Source: JABDQZ01 sp963801985
Lineage (GTDB): Bacteria > Pseudomonadota > Gammaproteobacteria > Chromatiales > Chromatiaceae
Length of the DNA: 64,000 nucleotides
Reading direction: 5' to 3'
NCBI GenBank assembly: GCA_963801985.1
Contig: CAWDGV010000001.1
Coordinates: 103,711-167,710 of the forward strand
Part shown: piece by piece, positions 25,693-33,898 of the stretch
Numbering within the stretch: position 1 is the first letter of the stretch
Layout: the number at the start of each line of letters is the position of its first letter
The notes under the pieces: model-generated
Told to the model about the DNA's origin: nothing
Database searches by the model: none
What the model saw: only the letters and a program-made list of their open reading frames with translations
Position numbers and translations under genes: made by a program

Positions 25693-26187
25693 TTAATATT
25701 GAATGCCCTTGGCACCTCTTCCAATACCAAGCGAGCCTGAGCGAACAACCTCAACAATGTGATCATTTCCAACCGCATCGATAAAAGCATTCATCTTGCT
25801 TTCGTTTCCGGTCATTTCAATGATGTAACTGGAATCGGTTACATCAATAATGTTGGCTCGAAAAATATCTGACAATCGCTTGATCTCCTCACGCCAGCTG
25901 CCCACAGCCTTGACCTTGATCATCATGAATTCGCGCTCGATATAAGGACCGCAATCAGTCAGGTCAATCAGTTTTACAACATCAATCAGCTTGTTCAACT
26001 GCTTGGTAATCTGCTCGATGATTTCCTCGTTACCAGATGTCACCAGGGTCATACGTGATAAAGAACCATCTTCAGTGGGCGCAACAGTCAATGACTCGAT
26101 GTTATAGGCCCTGGCTGAAAACAGCCCGGCAACACGAGACAAGGCACCCGCTTCGTTTTCCATGAGAATTGAAATTATATGACGCAT
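25693..26187 (-). CDS. ilvH: Acetolactate synthase small (regulatory) subunit
   Basis: Valine-sensing regulatory subunit of acetohydroxyacid synthase. 164 aa. The N-terminal ACT domain begins MRHIISILMENEAGALSRVAGLF and includes YNIESLTVAPTEDGSLSRMT; the C-terminal domain has ELMMIKV-type EREFMMIKVKAVGSWREEI. Gap to ilvB is 24 bp, so they are co-transcribed. Confidence 0.96.
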   Translation of the reverse strand: MRHIISILMENEAGALSRVAGLFSARAYNIESLTVAPTEDGSLSRMTLVTSGNEEIIEQITKQLNKLIDVVKLIDLTDCGPYIEREFMMIKVKAVGSWREEIKRLSDIFRANIIDVTDSSYIIEMTGNESKMNAFIDAVGNDHIVEVVRSGSLGIGRGAKGIQY

Positions 26188-26211
26188 TGTTTTTTTCTCT
26201 TTGTCCGGTGC

Positions 26212-27924
26212 TTAAATCATTTCACTGGAAGGCGACAGTTCCATCTCGTGATGGCCTTTACCCGCCTGGATCATTGGGTAAACATTCTCAGTCGGATCAA
26301 CGATGATATCCATGAAGACCAAACGGTCTTTCATGGCGAAAGCCTCTTTCATCGCACCTTCAAGATCAGCAGGATTTTGCACCTGCATACCCACATGACC
26401 ATAGCTTTCTGCCAGTTTAACGAAATCAGGCAAAGCATCCACATAGGAGTTTGAATAACGGCCGTCGTAGAAAAACTCCTGCCACTGACGGACCATACCC
26501 ATGTAACCATTATTCAGCAGGATAATCTTGATCGGCAGATTATATTGACTGCAGGTGGCCAGTTCCTGGATACACATCTGGATACTGGCTTCGCCGGTGA
26601 TACAGGCAACGTCCGCATCCGGATAAGCCATTTTGACGCCCATAGCAGCCGGCAGACCAAAACCCATAGTGCCCAGGCCACCCGAATTAATCCAGCGACG
26701 GGGTTTATCAAAGGGATAAAACTGGGCCGCAAACATCTGGTGCTGACCCACGTCCGACGTCACGTAAGCATCGCCATTAGTCACCTTGTGCAGGGTTTCA
26801 ACAGCAAACTGTGGCTTGATAATTTCACTGTTACGATCGTAGCTCAGGCAATTCATTGCTCGCCATTTATCAATCTGTTGCCACCAGTCAGACAGGTCCA
26901 GCTCTATTTCAGAACGCTCTTTCAGCACGCGCAGCATGTCTTTCAGAACCAGCTTGACGTTACCCACAATAGGAATATCCACGCGCACGTTCTTGGAAAT
27001 CGAGGCCGGGTCAATATCAATATGTATGATCCTGGCATCTGGACAGAACTTCTCAATATGACCGGTAACACGGTCATCAAAACGAGCGCCAATTGCAATC
27101 AGAACATCCGTTTCATGCATTGCCATGTTGGCTTCATAGGTACCATGCATACCCAGCATACCAATGAACTGGCGATCACTTGCCGGGAAGGCGCCCAGTC
27201 CCATCAGTGTATTGGTAACCGGAATATTCAGCGTTTTGGCCAGTTCAGTCAGTTCTTTGGACGCATCCCCCAGGACAACCCCGCCACCGGTGTAAAGCAC
27301 CGGACGTCTGGCGCCCAGAATGAGTTCAATTGCTTTCTTGATCTGCCCCAGATGCCCCTGGACTACCGGATTGTAGGAACGCATGCCAATGGTTTTGGGA
27401 TATTTGTAATCAATCTTGATGTTGGGGTCGGTAATATCTTTTGGAATATCAACGACAACAGGGCCTGGACGCCCGGTCGAAGCAATATAAAAAGCCTTCT
27501 TTATCGTCTCGGCAAGCGTATCCAGGCTCTCAACCAGGAAATTATGTTTTACACAGGGACGGGTAATGCCGACGGTATCCACTTCCTGGAAAGCATCAGA
27601 ACCAATAAATGGCTTTGGCACCTGCCCCGTTAACACCACCATTGGAATGGAATCCATGTAAGCAGTCGCAATGCCTGTTACTGCATTTGTCGCTCCCGGA
27701 CCCGAGGTAACCAGGGCCACCCCGGTTCTGCCTGTTGCGCGTGCATAACCATCGGCGGCATGAGTAGCTCCCTGCTCATGGCGCACCAACACATGCTTCA
27801 CGTCTTCCTGCTGGAAAATAGCATCATAAATATGCAAAACAGCACCGCCGGGATAACCGAAAACAAATTCGACTCCCTCGTCTTTCAGTGCCTGGACGAC
27901 GATTTCCGCACCACTGAGCTCCAC
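26212..27924 (-). CDS. ilvB: Acetolactate synthase large (catalytic) subunit
   Basis: Thiamine-diphosphate enzyme that makes acetolactate or acetohydroxybutyrate. 570 aa. Catalytic Glu in LVRHEQGATHAADGYARATG; FAD domain with IGARFDDRVTGH; ThDP-binding motif from GEASIQMCIQELATCSQYNL to NNGYMGMVRQWQEFFYDGRY (GDG replaced by GEA, as in AHAS). First gene of the ilvBHC-pssA-leuA-udg-rimI series. The 230-bp upstream region lacks a clear Ile/Val/Leu-rich leader peptide. Could equally be named ilvI. Confidence 0.96.
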   Translation of the reverse strand: MELSGAEIVVQALKDEGVEFVFGYPGGAVLHIYDAIFQQEDVKHVLVRHEQGATHAADGYARATGRTGVALVTSGPGATNAVTGIATAYMDSIPMVVLTGQVPKPFIGSDAFQEVDTVGITRPCVKHNFLVESLDTLAETIKKAFYIASTGRPGPVVVDIPKDITDPNIKIDYKYPKTIGMRSYNPVVQGHLGQIKKAIELILGARRPVLYTGGGVVLGDASKELTELAKTLNIPVTNTLMGLGAFPASDRQFIGMLGMHGTYEANMAMHETDVLIAIGARFDDRVTGHIEKFCPDARIIHIDIDPASISKNVRVDIPIVGNVKLVLKDMLRVLKERSEIELDLSDWWQQIDKWRAMNCLSYDRNSEIIKPQFAVETLHKVTNGDAYVTSDVGQHQMFAAQFYPFDKPRRWINSGGLGTMGFGLPAAMGVKMAYPDADVACITGEASIQMCIQELATCSQYNLPIKIILLNNGYMGMVRQWQEFFYDGRYSNSYVDALPDFVKLAESYGHVGMQVQNPADLEGAMKEAFAMKDRLVFMDIIVDPTENVYPMIQAGKGHHEMELSPSSEMI

Positions 27925-28166
27925 TGGACTCTCCTTAACTAATTACCCCGAAACACCGGGAAACATTAAAATCGTTGCATGATTTTTAGTGATAGACACC
28001 CATGGCAAAGAAAAAGATCCAGCCATCATCAATAAAATAGTATGCGAATTTGAGAAACTACTAATATTGAACTTATGGGTCAAGCAAAACTTACCAAGTT
28101 GATGAAAAACTGATAATTTATCCCCTTAAAGTACCTGGTATTGCGTTTTATCAAATGGAATTCTCA

Positions 28167-28619
28167 ATGACAAAAAAATCTTTTTACCTGGCAGTTGTCC
28201 TGCTTCTCGGCACATCACCACTTTTTGCCGAAATGTACCGTTACCTTGATGAAGATGGGCAAGTGGTCTATTCACAGTTCCGCCCCAACACCGAAACAGA
28301 AGCCGCAACGGTGAAAGAGCCGCCACCGCCGCCATCAACCGCACAGCAAAGCAGGCAACAGCTGATCGACAGCCTGCAGAAAAATGAAGAGAGCAGATTA
28401 GATAATAAATCCGCTCATCAAAAAGCAGTGGCAGATGCCGCTGAAAAGGAAAGGCAGCGCAAAAACTGCGAAGCAGCCAGGAAAAACCTGAAAGCCTACA
28501 CTGCCGACAAAGAAAAAAGAATCGTCGATCCCAAGGGCAATGAAATGCAAGTGTCTGATCATAAGCGCGCGCAGGAAATCAAAAGGGCCCAGGAGGCCAT
28601 TGCCAGGGATTGCAAATAG
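28167..28619 (+). CDS. Periplasmic DUF4124-domain protein
   Basis: 150 aa from ATG 28167 (GGAA upstream). A signal peptide (KKSFYLAVVLLLGTSPLFA) is followed by the DUF4124 core EMYRYLDEDGQVVYSQFRP, then a proline stretch (EPPPPPS) and a long Lys/Glu/Arg-rich helical tail with two cysteines. Function unknown. Similar layout to other DUF4124 proteins of gammaproteobacteria. It sits first in a run with a tautomerase and an NTF2-like gene. Confidence 0.75.
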   Translation: MTKKSFYLAVVLLLGTSPLFAEMYRYLDEDGQVVYSQFRPNTETEAATVKEPPPPPSTAQQSRQQLIDSLQKNEESRLDNKSAHQKAVADAAEKERQRKNCEAARKNLKAYTADKEKRIVDPKGNEMQVSDHKRAQEIKRAQEAIARDCK

Positions 28620-28627
28620 AGTCAGTT

Positions 28628-28972
28628 ATGCCTTTACTACGCGTCACGACAAATAAACCCCTGGGTGAAACCGAACAACAGCAGGCTGTAAAAACGCTTT
28701 CTGCATCGGTTGCCGGTTTGCTGGGCAAACCCGAAAGCTACGTCATGGTGATTTTACAGGTTAATTCTGCCATGCTGTTTGCGGGCTCGGACAGTCCATT
28801 AGCCTACCTGGAACTGAAAAGCCTGGGATTACCCGAAGACAAAACCGGGGAATTTTCATCAGCCCTGTGCTCGCTGGCCAGTGCGCAACTGGGTGTTACC
28901 CCGGATAGAACCTACATTGAATTTTCCAGCCCTCCCCGGCATTTCTGGGGCTGGAACAGCTCAACCTTTTAG
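28628..28972 (+). CDS. MIF-like tautomerase family protein
   Basis: 114 aa from ATG 28628 (MPLLRVTTNKPLGETEQQQA), 8 bp after the DUF4124 stop. Pro2, the catalytic base of the tautomerase/MIF superfamily once Met is removed, is present. SYVMVILQVNSAMLFAGS and the C-terminal RTYIEFSSPPRHFWGWNSSTF match the macrophage-migration-inhibitory-factor family. Bacterial MIF homologs have keto-enol tautomerase activity in vitro; the physiological substrate is unknown. Confidence 0.85.
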   Translation: MPLLRVTTNKPLGETEQQQAVKTLSASVAGLLGKPESYVMVILQVNSAMLFAGSDSPLAYLELKSLGLPEDKTGEFSSALCSLASAQLGVTPDRTYIEFSSPPRHFWGWNSSTF

Positions 28973-28994
28973 CATCTCAATTACCGGACAAACA

Positions 28995-29390
28995 ATGACC
29001 ATTTTTACCGATCCTCAAAGCGCTGAAGACGCCTATTATGATGCCTTCGATGAACATGACATCGAGATGATGATGTCCGTATGGGCAGATTCTGATGAAA
29101 CCGTGTGCCTGCTCCCCATGTATCCGGCCATCAAGGGGCTTGCTGCAATACGCCAGGCTTTTGAACCGCTACTAAACCCGGAAAGCCAGTTTGAAATCCA
29201 GGTAAAGCACCTGCACTGGATTCAAACCGACTCACTGGCAATTCACCTGGTAGAAGAATCCGTCAATGCACCTGGGGCACCCAATCAATCGGTGTACGCG
29301 ACCAATATTTACCAGAAAAACGATCAAGGCTCCTGGCATATGAGCATGCATCAGAATTCCCCGGTACCCATGCCGCCACCTGGCAAGTAA
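28995..29390 (+). CDS. NTF2-like (SnoaL/DUF4440-type) protein
   Basis: 131 aa from ATG 28995 (MTIFTDPQSAEDAYYDAFDE). The first helix with AYYDAFDEHDIEMMMSVWAD is followed by a beta-sheet with IRQAFEPLL and NIYQKNDQGSWHMSMHQNSP, the cone-shaped NTF2 fold. The conserved W-ADD-type helix and the final H-x-M-H-x-S-P strand are diagnostic. Such proteins are small enzymes or ligand binders; no substrate can be inferred. 22 bp after the tautomerase gene, so probably co-transcribed. Confidence 0.75.
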   Translation: MTIFTDPQSAEDAYYDAFDEHDIEMMMSVWADSDETVCLLPMYPAIKGLAAIRQAFEPLLNPESQFEIQVKHLHWIQTDSLAIHLVEESVNAPGAPNQSVYATNIYQKNDQGSWHMSMHQNSPVPMPPPGK

Positions 29391-29475
29391 ATTAATTCCC
29401 GTTTAATAAATTACCAATCAGTGGGTTGAACCCTTTATAATTCCATGGTTCTGAACACTAATTAACCCGGTAAGC

Positions 29476-30771
29476 ATGCGCATTCATCTCAAAACTCTTG
29501 GCTGCCGCCTCAATGAAGCCGAGCTGGAAACCTGGTCCCGGGACTTTCATGCCCGTGGTCACCGCATGACAAACCAGATTGATGATGCCGACCTGGTGAT
29601 TGTTAATACCTGCGCCGTCACAGAAGAAGCCGTTAAAAAATCCCGTAAACTGTTACGCAAGGCTCAGCGCGACAACCCTCATTCCAAGCTGGTCGTCAGT
29701 GGCTGTTATGCTTCACTTTCACCCAATGAGACCCTTTCCATACCCGGCGTTGACCTGGTTATCCCGAATACCGAAAAACAACAGCTGGTTGATCTAATTC
29801 ACCAGAAACTGGACCTCAACACCGAGCCTGAAAATGCCATAGACCCGGACGCAAACCAGTTGCTTTTCAGTGGCAGGCAACGTGCTTTTATCAAGGTACA
29901 GGATGGCTGTCGTTATCGTTGCACCTTCTGTATTGTCACCCTGGCACGTGGCGATGAGCACAGTCGAACAACAGACGACGTAATCGACGAGATTAATTTT
30001 CTTGTTTCGCAGAACATCAAGGAAGTTGTTTTAACGGGTGTCCACCTGGGCGGTTATGGCAGTGACCTGGATACCAGCCTGGTCGAACTGATCGAGGAAG
30101 TATTGGATAAAACCGATATCCCAAGAATTCGCATGGGCTCACTGGAGCCATGGGAACTGCATGAGGATTTCTGGAAGCTGTTTGAAAATCCGCGTGTTAT
30201 GCCACACCTGCATCTTCCGCTGCAAAGTGGCGCAGACAGCGTACTCAGACGCATGGCCAGGCGCTGTAAAACCGACGAGTTCAGTCAACTGATTGAAAAA
30301 GCCCGATCAAGTAATCCGGGCTTTAATATCACCACTGATATCATTGTCGGTTTTCCGGGAGAAACTGAAGAAGAATGGCAACAAAGCCTGGCATTCACCC
30401 AGTCAGTTAACTTTGGCCACGTTCATATCTTCGCCTATTCACCTCGGTCAGGCACCAAGGCAGCCACTTTACCTAACCCGGTATCTCGGGAAATCAAGCG
30501 CGAACGAAGCCAGCAATTGCACGAACTGGCTGAAAAAATGAAACGATTCAATCTTGAAGAAATGCCTGGCCAGACAGTTGAAGTGTTATTTGAAGGCAAC
30601 GAAAAACATCATGAGGATGGATCCATCACCTGGTCTGGATACACACCGAATTTCCATCGTGTTAACGTGACAACTTCGGAAAACGATTTACTGAACCGGA
30701 TCAGGCCTGTCACCATTGAATCTGTTGCAGATAACCTCGAACTGGCGGGCAATTTAGCCGATCAACCCTAG
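29476..30771 (+). CDS. mtaB: tRNA t6A37 methylthiotransferase MtaB
   Basis: Radical-SAM enzyme that adds a methylthio group to t6A37 of tRNA. 431 aa. The N-terminal UPF0004 domain (MRIHLKTLGCRLNEAELETW, C10 and later cysteines NTCAV and GCYA) holds the auxiliary [4Fe-4S] cluster. The radical-SAM CxxxCxxC motif is CRYRCTFC. LHLPLQSGADSVLRRMARR and a C-terminal TRAM-like domain complete it. The NPHSKLVVSGCYA wording and the length favour MtaB over MiaB or RimO. Confidence 0.9.
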   Translation: MRIHLKTLGCRLNEAELETWSRDFHARGHRMTNQIDDADLVIVNTCAVTEEAVKKSRKLLRKAQRDNPHSKLVVSGCYASLSPNETLSIPGVDLVIPNTEKQQLVDLIHQKLDLNTEPENAIDPDANQLLFSGRQRAFIKVQDGCRYRCTFCIVTLARGDEHSRTTDDVIDEINFLVSQNIKEVVLTGVHLGGYGSDLDTSLVELIEEVLDKTDIPRIRMGSLEPWELHEDFWKLFENPRVMPHLHLPLQSGADSVLRRMARRCKTDEFSQLIEKARSSNPGFNITTDIIVGFPGETEEEWQQSLAFTQSVNFGHVHIFAYSPRSGTKAATLPNPVSREIKRERSQQLHELAEKMKRFNLEEMPGQTVEVLFEGNEKHHEDGSITWSGYTPNFHRVNVTTSENDLLNRIRPVTIESVADNLELAGNLADQP

Positions 30772-30778
30772 CAATTTT

Positions 30779-31591
30779 TTATATTTCAAAATCCGACCAG
30801 ATCGGGCAGTGATCCGAAGGTTTTTCCATGCCACGAATATCGTAAGCAATACCTGAATCAGTACAGCGGCTGTTCAGCGATTCAGTTGCCAGTATCAGGT
30901 CAATTCGCAATCCCCGCTTCGGTTCCCGCTCAAAGGCCCGGCTACGGTAATCAAACCAGCTGAACTGATCATTCACATCAGGATGCGCTGAACGATACGA
31001 GTCATACAGCCCCCACCCCAACAATTTGTCCATCCATTCCCTCTCTTCAGGCAGGAAACTGCATTTACCCGTTTTAAGCCAGCGCTTTGCATTATCAGCA
31101 CCAATACCAATATCCAGGTCCAAAGGCGCGATATTCATATCACCGATAACAACCAGTTTGTCTTCTGGCGAAAACGAGTTTTCCAGGTAGTCATTCAGGT
31201 CAGCATAAAACTTCCGTTTATTTGGAAACTTGGTTTCATGATCACGGCTCTCACCCTGGGGGAAGTACCCATTTATCACCTTAACCCGGTTCCCATCAAT
31301 TTCATACGTGGCTGTGATCAGGCGGCGCTGTGCATCTTCATCGTCACCCGGATAACCTTTAAAGACCTCCAAAGGTGCCGAGCGCGACAACAGTGCCACA
31401 CCATAGTGGCCTTTCTGGCCAAAAAACTCTGCGTGGTAACCCAGTGCATTCACCATCTCCAGTGGAAAATCAGCATCCTGCGCCTTGGTCTCCTGGATAC
31501 CAATGATGTCCGGGGCATATTTTTCCTTTAAAGCTTGCAACTGATGAGGACGGGCACGGATGCCGTTAGTGTTGAATGAAACGATGCGCAT
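30779..31591 (-). CDS. xthA: Exodeoxyribonuclease III
   Basis: AP endonuclease/3'-5' exonuclease in base-excision repair. 270 aa, normal length. Motifs of the EEP superfamily: MRIVSFNTNGIRARPHQLQ, IIGIQETKAQDADFP, VINGYFPQGESRD, VVIGDMNIAPLDLDIG and GLRIDLILATESL with the final KPSDHCPIWSDF (catalytic Asp-His). Convergent with mtaB with a 7-bp gap. Confidence 0.95.
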   Translation of the reverse strand: MRIVSFNTNGIRARPHQLQALKEKYAPDIIGIQETKAQDADFPLEMVNALGYHAEFFGQKGHYGVALLSRSAPLEVFKGYPGDDEDAQRRLITATYEIDGNRVKVINGYFPQGESRDHETKFPNKRKFYADLNDYLENSFSPEDKLVVIGDMNIAPLDLDIGIGADNAKRWLKTGKCSFLPEEREWMDKLLGWGLYDSYRSAHPDVNDQFSWFDYRSRAFEREPKRGLRIDLILATESLNSRCTDSGIAYDIRGMEKPSDHCPIWSDFEI

Positions 31592-31613
31592 TAATACTCC
31601 TGCAATTAAATTA

Positions 31614-31645
31614 TTTTCACCACGAAGGACACAAAGATTACAAAG
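31614..31645. repeat. Single TTCACCACGAAGGACACAAAG repeat
   Basis: TTTTCACCACGAAGGACACAAAG-like copy between xthA and the LapD-like gene; no inverted partner nearby. Confidence 0.65.
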
Positions 31646-31657
31646 TTAATTATTGAT

Positions 31658-33601
31658 TTATGATGGCTTGGCCAGATAATAACCCTGACCGGCATCAACC
31701 TTAAGTGTTGACAACATTTTCCAGATATCCTCATTTTCCACAGATTCTGCGACAACGGTGATATCCAGTCCATGCGCTATCTCCGTCAATGCGTGCACAA
31801 AGAAACGGTTTTCAGCACTGGATTCAATATCCTGCAGGTAACTGCCGTCAATCTTCAGGAAATCCAGTTTGATAGATTGCAGGTAGGCAAATGAAGTAAA
31901 ACCGCAGCCAAAATGATCCAGCGACAATTGCACACCAAAAGCAGCCAGCTCTTGTTGTAATTGGCTGAGTTTATCCAGTTTCCTCACGACACCGTATTCG
32001 GGAAACTCGAGGATCAGGCGCCGGGCCTCCTGCCTGTTTTCCGCCAGGGTATTTTTCAGCCAGCCGAAAAACTCGGAATTATCCAGGGAAAGCGGTGAAA
32101 CATTAACCGCTAAAAAGCCTTCCTGCTCGGCATGCAAAATGCCCAGTGTTTTTTCAATCACACGCCGGTCAATAGCAGTTGCCAGCCCCAGACTATGAGC
32201 CATGGGCATGAAAGCATTGGCATTAACCAACCGGCTGACATTGCCGTTCTCAGCCAGCCTGACATAGATCTCTTCGTGTAGCAGGCTACGGTCGACGGTG
32301 CTGAATACCGGCTGGCGCTGCACAATCAGCCAGTCTTCTTCCAGGGCCTGGCCAATATAGTGACGCCACTCAGTTGCCGTACGCGTGATTTCAGCATTGT
32401 CCCTGTCCTGGTAAACAGCCCAGCCATTGGCTGATTCTGCTTCAGCTTCACGCAACGCAGTATCCGCCATCGATAACAAAATCCCTGATGTCTGCTTACC
32501 GGTATAACAGGCAATACCGACATGACCGATGTCCAGCATGGGCTCATCTACCTGGCCACGTAATGTTGTCAGCGCCATGGATAATATTTTAGCCAGTCGC
32601 TCCGCCCCTTCACTGGATAAATCCTCGGCCAAAACCGCAAAACTCGCTCCTGACAAATGCGCAATATGGACGTTGTCCATACCGGCAACAGCCGATTGAA
32701 TGGCCATTCCGGTTTTTCTTAACAGGTTGTCACCCGCCAGGTAACCATGGCTGTCATTGAACTGTTTGAAATCCTTGATCTGGATCAGGGCCAGTGCTCC
32801 CTGCTGCATCTGTTCGGCTGATCCGATCCGATGGTCCAGGACTTCGTTAAAATACTGCCGGTTTGCCAGGCCGGTAACACTGTCACGATGCGCCTGGTCA
32901 CGCAGTTTTTGCGCCAGTTGATCAGACTCGGCCAGCATCTGGTTAACCTTGCCGCCAAGATGATTCATGGCATAGGCGATTTGCTTAAACTCAGGCGTAC
33001 CAGGCAATGGCTCAACCAGGACGGATTCACGGTGAGAGATGGAATCGGCCTGGGCTGTGACCTGTTTTAATGGTCGTAGCAAGCGCCAGAGCTGGTAAAA
33101 ACCGGCCAGCATAATAATGAACGCACTCAGACTGAACCATTTAAAGGTGACTTTGGCGGCTTTCCACAAATGTTGATAGGCATAGCCCGGATGACTTGAA
33201 ACCTGAACTTTGCCGATCGGGGTCAACTCATCCATAACAGCGGCCTCGCCAATCGGCAGATGGAATGGCACCCATTGAATGAGCCAGTCAGGAATACCCT
33301 CTAAATTGACATCCTGATGTCGTTTGACCAGCTCCTGCCCGTTACTGTCATACACGACCACTTCCCTGAAATCACCGGCATGCAACATGGCATCTACCAG
33401 CGAAGCCATGCCCCTGTTATCTCCAGTTTTCATCATCGCCGCGGTTGACAGCCCCAGCGATGATGCTACGTCCTGTGCATGCAAAGCCAACTGGTTTTCA
33501 ATATGTTGACGTGAAGTATAGAAACCGAACGACAAAGCAATGACCAGCATGAGCAGGATAACTGTCAATAAAAGCAAACGTAGCTGGCTAGAAAAGGTCA
33601 T
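31658..33601 (-). CDS. LapD-like membrane GGDEF/EAL protein, both domains degenerate
   Basis: 647 aa from ATG 33601 (MTFSSQLRLLLLTVILLMLV). An N-terminal membrane helix, a periplasmic domain (YTSRQHIENQLALHAQDVAS... LapD/MoxY type), a second helix near residue 155 (WFSLSAFIIMLAGFYQLWRL), a HAMP-like linker, then GGDEF and EAL domains. GGDEF is replaced by SGASF, so no cyclase activity is expected. EAL is replaced by EEIYVRL and the metal DDFG by DHFG, so no phosphodiesterase. This pattern matches c-di-GMP receptors like LapD, which control a periplasmic protease; no lapG is adjacent. Confidence 0.85.
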   Translation of the reverse strand: MTFSSQLRLLLLTVILLMLVIALSFGFYTSRQHIENQLALHAQDVASSLGLSTAAMMKTGDNRGMASLVDAMLHAGDFREVVVYDSNGQELVKRHQDVNLEGIPDWLIQWVPFHLPIGEAAVMDELTPIGKVQVSSHPGYAYQHLWKAAKVTFKWFSLSAFIIMLAGFYQLWRLLRPLKQVTAQADSISHRESVLVEPLPGTPEFKQIAYAMNHLGGKVNQMLAESDQLAQKLRDQAHRDSVTGLANRQYFNEVLDHRIGSAEQMQQGALALIQIKDFKQFNDSHGYLAGDNLLRKTGMAIQSAVAGMDNVHIAHLSGASFAVLAEDLSSEGAERLAKILSMALTTLRGQVDEPMLDIGHVGIACYTGKQTSGILLSMADTALREAEAESANGWAVYQDRDNAEITRTATEWRHYIGQALEEDWLIVQRQPVFSTVDRSLLHEEIYVRLAENGNVSRLVNANAFMPMAHSLGLATAIDRRVIEKTLGILHAEQEGFLAVNVSPLSLDNSEFFGWLKNTLAENRQEARRLILEFPEYGVVRKLDKLSQLQQELAAFGVQLSLDHFGCGFTSFAYLQSIKLDFLKIDGSYLQDIESSAENRFFVHALTEIAHGLDITVVAESVENEDIWKMLSTLKVDAGQGYYLAKPS

Positions 33602-33620
33602 GTCATTCTTCCTGTTATTT

Positions 33621-33818
33621 TTATAATTCTTGCGGCATTTTCTTACACACTTCACACCCTGATGTAACCTTGCTGGTATCTCCCGGATACTTGCTCGAGC
33701 ACTTTATCCGGCACAATCGGGCAAAAGCGGTGCTGAGTTTACAGGCTTCTTTTACTGAAGCGGCTTCAGAGTCAACAATGCTAACAATAGCCTGAAGTGC
33801 AAACTTGTTAAATGCCAA
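33621..33818 (-). CDS. Small Cys-rich protein, uncertain
   Basis: 65 aa (MAFNKFALQAIVSIVDSEAA...), ending SGCEVCKKMPQEL. Five cysteines include CxxxC and CxxC spacing, as in small metal-binding proteins. A TATAAT box lies 14 bp upstream on the reverse strand and the stop is 19 bp before the LapD-like start, so it could be the first gene of that operon. I recognise no family; it may be chance. Confidence 0.35.
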   Translation of the reverse strand: MAFNKFALQAIVSIVDSEAASVKEACKLSTAFARLCRIKCSSKYPGDTSKVTSGCEVCKKMPQEL

Positions 33819-33898
33819 TTCATCTTATTATACCTTGATGTGATCTATAGCCTGCCGATAGAATCCCACACCTGATTAAGAATTGCCGGACAAATCCT

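Noticed and set aside
26545..27633. Long 362-codon plus-strand frame opposite ilvB
   Set aside because: Mirror of the strongly conserved ilvB frame, His/Gln/Asn-rich and unlike any protein.
27940..28080. Possible ilv leader peptide (MMAGSFSLPWVS...) before ilvB
   Set aside because: Only about six Ile/Val/Leu codons, not clustered, and no terminator with T-run; not distinguishable from chance.
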